Assembly (NCBI GenBank): GCA_035041965.1
Contig: JAPYMA010000088.1
Location: 62,001 to 126,000, forward strand
From: Anisakis pegreffii
Taxonomy: Eukaryota > Nematoda > Chromadorea > Rhabditida > Anisakidae
Direction of reading: 5' to 3'
Length of the DNA: 64,000 nucleotides
This document shows, in pieces, positions 55,526 through 64,000 of the stretch (the first letter of the stretch is position 1; each line of letters starts with the position of its first letter). The notes under the pieces were generated by a model. The model was given only the letters and a program-made list of their open reading frames with translations, had not been told where the DNA came from and made no database searches. The position numbers and the translations under genes are program-made.

Positions 55526-57039
55526 ATTGCATCGTTTTCCAGCAGGGATAAATGCATTCTCATATTACCACATTACTTGAGGAATGAGACTGAAGCAGAA
55601 AACCCTCTGAAGATACGCATCGACCTGAGTAACGCCATTTGTATCGCATTTCTTTCAACATTTCATATTGAAAAATTGAAGTGCAAGAGAAACACACGAG
55701 AGTCATTACTAAAGTATGCGTTGATTGTTCAAATTGCTTCTGAGAACCGTGCGTGAATCATGACTTTGATTGACAGTGATTACTTCTATTCAGTGAAAGG
55801 ATGACAATTGCTCACAAATGGCACAATTTTCCTTCTTCGCTTTACACTTCACCTTTCTCTCGATGCGCTAAGTCTTTTTTGCCACTAAGTGGCTTTCATT
55901 GCTGATGCATCTTGTCTTCATCAAAAATTCAATGCCACACTCATTTTGCATTATTTTCTTGCACATTTGAACTTATGCAGTGCAACTGCAATCGGTCAAC
56001 TTTGCCGATGTGTGCGTGTGCACTTACAAACGGCTTGAATTGAATACTGAATGAATGATAAGTGCATGACTCTTTTTGAGAAAGTTGAGTTCTTCGACGC
56101 CTCCGAAGAAATTCAGTGCTCGAAAAGGTCAATTCGCTTCTGTTACTGCATTGAATGAACGCGCATTTAGTGCAACTGCAGATTTTATGCAAGAGACACT
56201 GCTGCCGCAATTATGCAATTTGTTATGCAAGACATATTACCGACGTCTTCTTCGGGTTTTTTTTTTGTCTTTTTTTGCGCTCGCATATCAATACAAAGTC
56301 GATGTAATTCGTTACACTTCGTGATGCTTCAGTGAATTAGACACGTACAGCTCGACTTGCTCTTCAACTCGAATTTGATTATATGAGCTCACTTGAATTC
56401 ACCTACCTAAACCATAGATTGAGTCTAATTCTGAGTCAGAATAGAGTGGATCATTAACATGGTAAGTGAGATGGGTGGAATGGGTAACGTTGATCGACTG
56501 CCATTTTCGTCTGCTGTAAGCGTCGTCGAAACAAGCTGTCAGGACCTGTCCAACGCATCTGCGATGAGCATCGCCTTATGCTCAGATATCCTTGCGGTCA
56601 ACTGAAACTATGTATTTTCATTCAAAAAGAAAAACCCCCAGATGTTTCCGAATCAACGCTTGTTGTGCACTTTGTCAATCAGTCCAACGAAAGCAAAAAT
56701 AATGTTTCCAAATGTAATTTGATATGTGCTGTCCTCATTGTCGTTGGTGATTTAGAGCGAGCATGCGAGGTTCCGTGGAAAAGAGTAATTTGAAGCGTTC
56801 TTTCTTCATCAGTTAACATGGCTAATTTGAAGAGCGGAAAGATTATTTGCATGGATTCTTTAAGCAAATTTCATCTTCAGTATCCCAAAAACTGAATGTT
56901 CAAATATTATACTGCTATCATTATCTTTCATCTGAGAACTAAAGTATCGAACGAAATCATTCTTGTTCCTCTCAGATGCATCAGTCTTCATCTAACTGAA
57001 CCAAGTAGTATTCATTCGTGTGCTTTGAAGCACCCACGC
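55526..57039. other. No supported gene
   Basis: A frame at 55445-55756 (103 codons) begins inside repeat copy 3 and runs out of it, so its start is element-derived; it is not considered a gene. A 48-codon ATG frame at 56459-56605 (MVSEMGGMGNVDRLPFSSAV...) has a coding-like look but no splice or homology support. Confidence 0.35.
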
Positions 57040-57240
57040 TGCTCTGACCTCCGCCGTGAGGCTGAGATTATGTGTGAGCGTAAGCTTGAGACTTAATGTT
57101 CATCTAGGAACGGGGTCCCTATCAAGGTCTGCGACAGTTTTGACTCCCGGCTTTTTGGTGAGCGTCCTTCTCCGGACGAAGTCCTCCCTGCGGGAACCCT
57201 CTGGCCAAACAATTGTTCGCGACGAATACTACTGAGACTT
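57040..57240. other. Second GC-rich island of unknown origin
   Basis: About 200 bases of raised GC, with GGAACGGGGTCCCTATCAAG and GACGAAGTCCTCCCTGCGGG. On the minus strand one frame contains GFPQGGLRPE, faintly like the PQG motif of non-LTR reverse transcriptases, but no other domain motif is present and stops follow. It may be an inserted repeat fragment. Confidence 0.3.
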
Positions 57241-60200
57241 CTTTAAACTCGTCAAGCTAAATTACACTTCAGTTCCTTCGGGACTCTCACGTATTTTCTA
57301 CAGATTACCGAAAATATATAGGGCGCGTAAATATCTTCAAAATCAATGCGGCAAGAAGCAATCAATATGAAATGTTCTGTTTGCTTTCAGTTTTACTCGT
57401 GCTCATTCATACGAGCATCTGATGCTGTCACATATAACGAAGTCGCGTTCAAGCAGCTCGATGAAAACTGTCTATCCCTGAGGGTATCTCTTCATTTTTT
57501 GATGGTAGGAACATGTGCCACTCAGCTTTTATGATTCGGCCTTTCTTAGTTGATGACGAAGGACGCATAATGAAGCTTATTTGTTTAATTTATGATGCCA
57601 GACAAATGTGATGAAAAGCAACTTCGTTAAGGGATAGATTCAACGAATCATACATCATCGGAATGCACTATCCATGTTTACTTCTCCATTGCACTTGACC
57701 GATTGCTATCTCAGAGTTTTTTGACAACTGAACGTGCGTGCCTATGGATGTATTTGTGCTCATCATAGTGTAGCCGCATAACGGCGCTCGGAGAGGTTTT
57801 GAATGGGTGAGCGTGCGTAAATAAACGTTTCGGGAAGAACGAGTTCATTGAGGAAAGTGTTGAACAGAACTGGATTGCTGAATTAGATCAAAAGTTTGTG
57901 GCGATGAACTGGAGAACAAGGGACATGTCACATGGGAATGTGACACTGAGCGGCGCTTGCATTTATACAATTAGTTTCATTAATTGGAAACACTTGGATG
58001 GTGTTCGATGAATCTTCTTACTGACTACTTGTCGTTGATTCCAATTACCTAGTTTAAGCCAGCTCATCTGGAAATCTCATTTTGCTCATCTTATCATTCA
58101 TTTATTTATATCATCACCTCTCTTCTGATGAAGACAACCGAGCGAGCGTTCAGCTGCAAGTTGGCCACAAAACGTCACTCCTATACGTTGAAGTTCAACT
58201 TCAGTTGAGAATCAACTTGAATGCTGGTATCAGGCCTGCTTATATTCAATTTTCATACGCACTTTGGATGAGACTTTCCAAAAACTTAGCAACCAATCCG
58301 ATTTCGCTTTCTTCTCTGCTCCAACTTGTATCGTACACCACCCAAAACCGAGCCCGCTCTCGCCATGCTCTGCATTACCATTGCAATTGCCTTCATGTCT
58401 TTCTCTTCTTATCTTTGTTTCTTGCCCACTTTTCAACATTTTGCTGAAGTTAAGCAGTGTGTTGAGTTTCCATGCTTCTGAAAGTGATGCCATTGTGCAG
58501 GTGAGCCTAGCCACTATCCGATCGGTGGGCTCTGAGGCTGTGGCTGGACTCGCTATGAATTTTTGTTTACCGATAGTTTGTTTTGAAAAATGAGGTATTG
58601 CTAAAGATCACACTTCTTCAAATCAATACAATGCTAGAGTGAGACAGGTTGTAGATGTCCTGAAATGAGCCACAGTATCTTCTACCCATTAAAAGCTCAA
58701 CTCCTGAGTGATGCTCATTATTAGTACAAACCCTGGGTGAGCTCAACCCCGAAATCCTTGCCTGCATCGCAGTTGAATCGCGAATTATTCTACCCGATTT
58801 TTTTCACTTTGAAGTATCGCACCATTTGAAGTATTGGAATGTGCCCGCAGCAGTTTAGTCATCATTTCCGAAGCCCTGAAACGAACGTATTTCCGTCTCA
58901 CTCGCAGTAGTGTTTCAAAGCGCATTTCCGATACATATCACAATGAACAAGAAGTTCATTTAGCGTGAAAATAGGAAATAATTAAAAGTCGCTAATGTTG
59001 TTAATCGCTTCACTCATCGACTCGGTTATTCATCATCACATTCACAAGCAATAGATCTTTTGCTCACTATCAAACCGCCATCTGTAGTCTTGCGTGACAA
59101 TGCAGTGTTCAGGCAGCCAGTAGCCCCACGAGTATGACGTAAGCTCACTTAACCGTTCAAATTGCTCAAAATAAGAAAAAATTCGATAGGAGGAGCAATG
59201 AATAAGTCATAAGCGAGTTACGTCTTCAAACGATCACAATCCTCTGTCGATATATCCTGCTTTATTCTTTGCCGAGAACCGCTGCATCCTTTCTTTCAAA
59301 AGTACGCGATCACATCGACTCAGCTGTAAGATAGCCACAATAATCATTTATCTTTCATAAAAATTCTCCCCTTTGTGTCACGGCATTGCCAAAAGACATT
59401 CTTTTAGGACACGAGTAGAATGTTTAATCTGTGATTTTTGGGTGGGATTATTGTAAATCAACAATTTGGTGAAGTTTCTAGTTGACAGCTGTCTAGAGTC
59501 TCGACAGTGAATCCCCACTCGTGGGTTCCGATTCAAGTGATTCAGAGATTTGCAAAGATACTTGTGATAATTAAAAACCTTTCAGTAGATTATTGGTCAA
59601 GATGCTGCGATTTTTGATGTAAAGCTTCACCAGATCCTCCATCTTAATACGATTGCGGCTCAACTAATCTACTAATTAACGATATTATGTGCAGTGCATG
59701 GAATGAACACTTTTGCTGAAGTAATGGCTTAAGCATTAAACATAACTCTTTTTCCAATTTCACTCATACTACGGCTTACGTTAGTATCTCAAGCGCTTCA
59801 GTTTGCCTCATGATGTAATTTCAGCATTCTTCACTGTCTATCAGCACTTCTCAAAGATGCGCTCAAAAGCGATTAATCTAGTCTAGCTTGAAACGAGCTC
59901 AGTCGAAATGCAGTTTCATCCAATAGCTGATGCATGTCACGATAATCGATGCTCATCTCTTGCAGCATTGAAATGACTCATCTTGTTAAAAATAAAGCTT
60001 TTCTGTTGGCGTCACTCAAGTGAATGTAGACTGTTGACTCTGATGAGATTTCTGCTCAGTTTGATCAGCTGAAGATAATGTCTGATGTAGTGACGTATGC
60101 GACATGCAGCCATCGTGTCCGAATGATATCATAATAATGTACACACATCCTTCGCGTTCAATAGCATACGTTTAATAATGCACTTTAGCCTTTAAGGTGC

Positions 60201-61640
60201 TAACAATAAGCCTGAGTCCAACTCTGACCAACCGTGCAATACCCGTGATTTAATCAGAAGGTGCACATGATCAAAAACCCGTCCTGATATAAGAGTTTAA
60301 AACGTTCAGAATGGATGCGCAATTCCCCAATACTGTCAAGGAAGAATGAACGCTTCGATGATCATTTTAATGATGCTCATTAGTTTCTCAAATAGTATGC
60401 AGTTAACGCGTCATTGAACCATGGAAATAGCGCATCGAAATTCACTAAAAAATAATTGTTATCAATATATGCGTTGACTATGTGAGACTATTGCAATCAT
60501 CCATTTGGTAAAAAAAAAACGGTGAAATTCATTCTCAATTGCATTCAGTGCTTAGGTGTATTGATTTGTTCAGAACCTCACGATGCCAGACAAATCTGCG
60601 ATTGATGCAAATGTTTTAGACTAGTTAGATATATCCACATTCCGGATACTGCTTGAAAAGCTCATTATGCAGTCACTTCGTGGTGATATATATGTGATCG
60701 TAATGTGTAATGATATAGTGATATATAATACATATCGCAAGAATGTGCGAGCAATTACTAATCATCTTGATAAGTGATAAATCAGAAAGGTGTTAAATGA
60801 TAAATGGTAAATGATAAATGGTTTATGAGGTGATAAGAATCCCTTAAAGATATTAAATTCTTCGTATGCAAAGTGATCGTATCGAATGTTCGATCACGTT
60901 AAATGGATATTTTGAAAGCTTTTTTCGAATTTTACTGTTAATCTACCGTAATTGATTTCAAATTTTAAGCCAGTTAAATTCGAATATTATGGTGCGTTCA
61001 GCTTACGCTTAATTTTGCTCGTTGTCATAAATTTGTTGCTTCGTTGGAAATCAGAAAGCAAAAATCTTCGTTGGAGGCATTTTTTGCAACTATTATCTGG
61101 AGCTTACTCTTGTGCCATCTCGTCACCACACAAAATCCCAGGACTCACAATCATCCTTGATTGATTCTTATAGACTGAGATTGTCTCGCAGGACGTTTTC
61201 TTTCACAAAACGACTGTGAATTAATGCGATTTATCCTAGTTATTCAACAATTTCTAAGAAACACTCCATTTCTTGTTGAAAATACATTGAACGAAGTGAG
61301 TCAATGAAAACCACTCGAATGAGTGTCAACCTTCGTTCTCGCAGTCAGCAACCTATTGTTGAACGCTCATTCCAGGAATTTCCGTTACTTCTGATGAAAC
61401 AATTCAATGAACGTCGCCTAGGCTGAAGACAATGATGAACGATGCATGAACCAACAATGAGATCGCTGCAGATTTTACTGTTTTGTTTTTAGAGACATTG
61501 AAATTCTATTGAATTTTACACACTACTATCTTCCGCTTATTATATAACTTGTCATTGTCAACATAGTAACGTCCACATTCACTAAACTCTGAATGAGCAG
61601 TTATTGTGCTATCATCCATGCCGAGTATACAGTACTCGTT
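57241..61640. other. No supported gene
   Basis: About 4.4 kb. Open frames overlap on both strands at 58230-58593 without splice support or motifs. At about 60690-60830 there are loosely repeated TGATATA and AAATGATAAATGG units. No RNA gene was recognised. Confidence 0.4.
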
Positions 61641-61700
61641 GAATGAGTAATGAGCAGTCTGAATGAGTAATGAGAAGTCTGAATGAGTAATGAGCAGCAG
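61641..61700. repeat. 20-base tandem repeat, three units
   Basis: GAATGAGTAATGAGCAGTCT repeated three times, with one change (AGAAG) in the second unit and a divergent end in the third. A simple young tandem array. Confidence 0.85.

Positions 61701-64000
<2,300 letters not shown>

Noticed and set aside
55445..55756. 103-codon + frame as a gene
   Set aside because: Its start and first third lie inside repeat copy 3, and no homologous extension is seen at copies 1 and 2.

Overview
The window is AT-rich eukaryotic DNA from a nematode. Three things point there. (1) A cuticle collagen with the nematode-only layout: short N-terminal membrane segment, basic processing site, and Gly-X-Y blocks flanked by cysteines. 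(2) A cytoplasmic intermediate filament protein of the nematode IFA type with a lamin-like tail. (3) Many introns of about 100 to 1300 bases with TTNCAG acceptors and GTTCGT, GTAAGT or GTATGT donors. Introns this long suggest a parasitic chromadorean rather than Caenorhabditis; the species cannot be read from the sequence.

Layout. 1-5.6 kb: no supported gene. 5.6-9.7 kb (+): a weakly supported three-exon gene of unknown function. 11.8-18.2 kb (+): a complete nine-exon TBC/TLDc gene, the TBC1D24/Skywalker orthologue, 560 aa. 20.6-22.7 kb (+): a complete five-exon cuticle collagen, 299 aa. 22.7-27.1 kb: no gene seen. 27.1-32.3 kb (+): a complete twelve-exon intermediate filament gene, 573 aa. 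32.3-51.9 kb: a gene-poor stretch holding isolated exon-like segments on both strands, a zone of broken reading frames (37.7-39.7 kb), two copies of a roughly 280-base repeat with short inverted ends, and a 32-base tandem repeat. 51.9-54.6 kb (+): a complete five-exon class A GPCR, 362 aa. 54.6-64 kb: no supported gene, but a third copy of the repeat, two GC-rich islands and a 140-base TA microsatellite.

All five gene models are on the + strand and are spaced kilobases apart, so nothing suggests an operon. They do not form one pathway: vesicle traffic and oxidation resistance (TBC1D24), cuticle (collagen), epidermal or muscle-attachment cytoskeleton (IFA) and signalling (GPCR). The exon junctions of the four strong genes were worked out by hand and keep reading phase throughout. 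The most interesting leads are the MITE-like repeat family, the decayed frame cluster around 38 kb, and the orphan GPCR with a non-canonical LDK in place of DRY.
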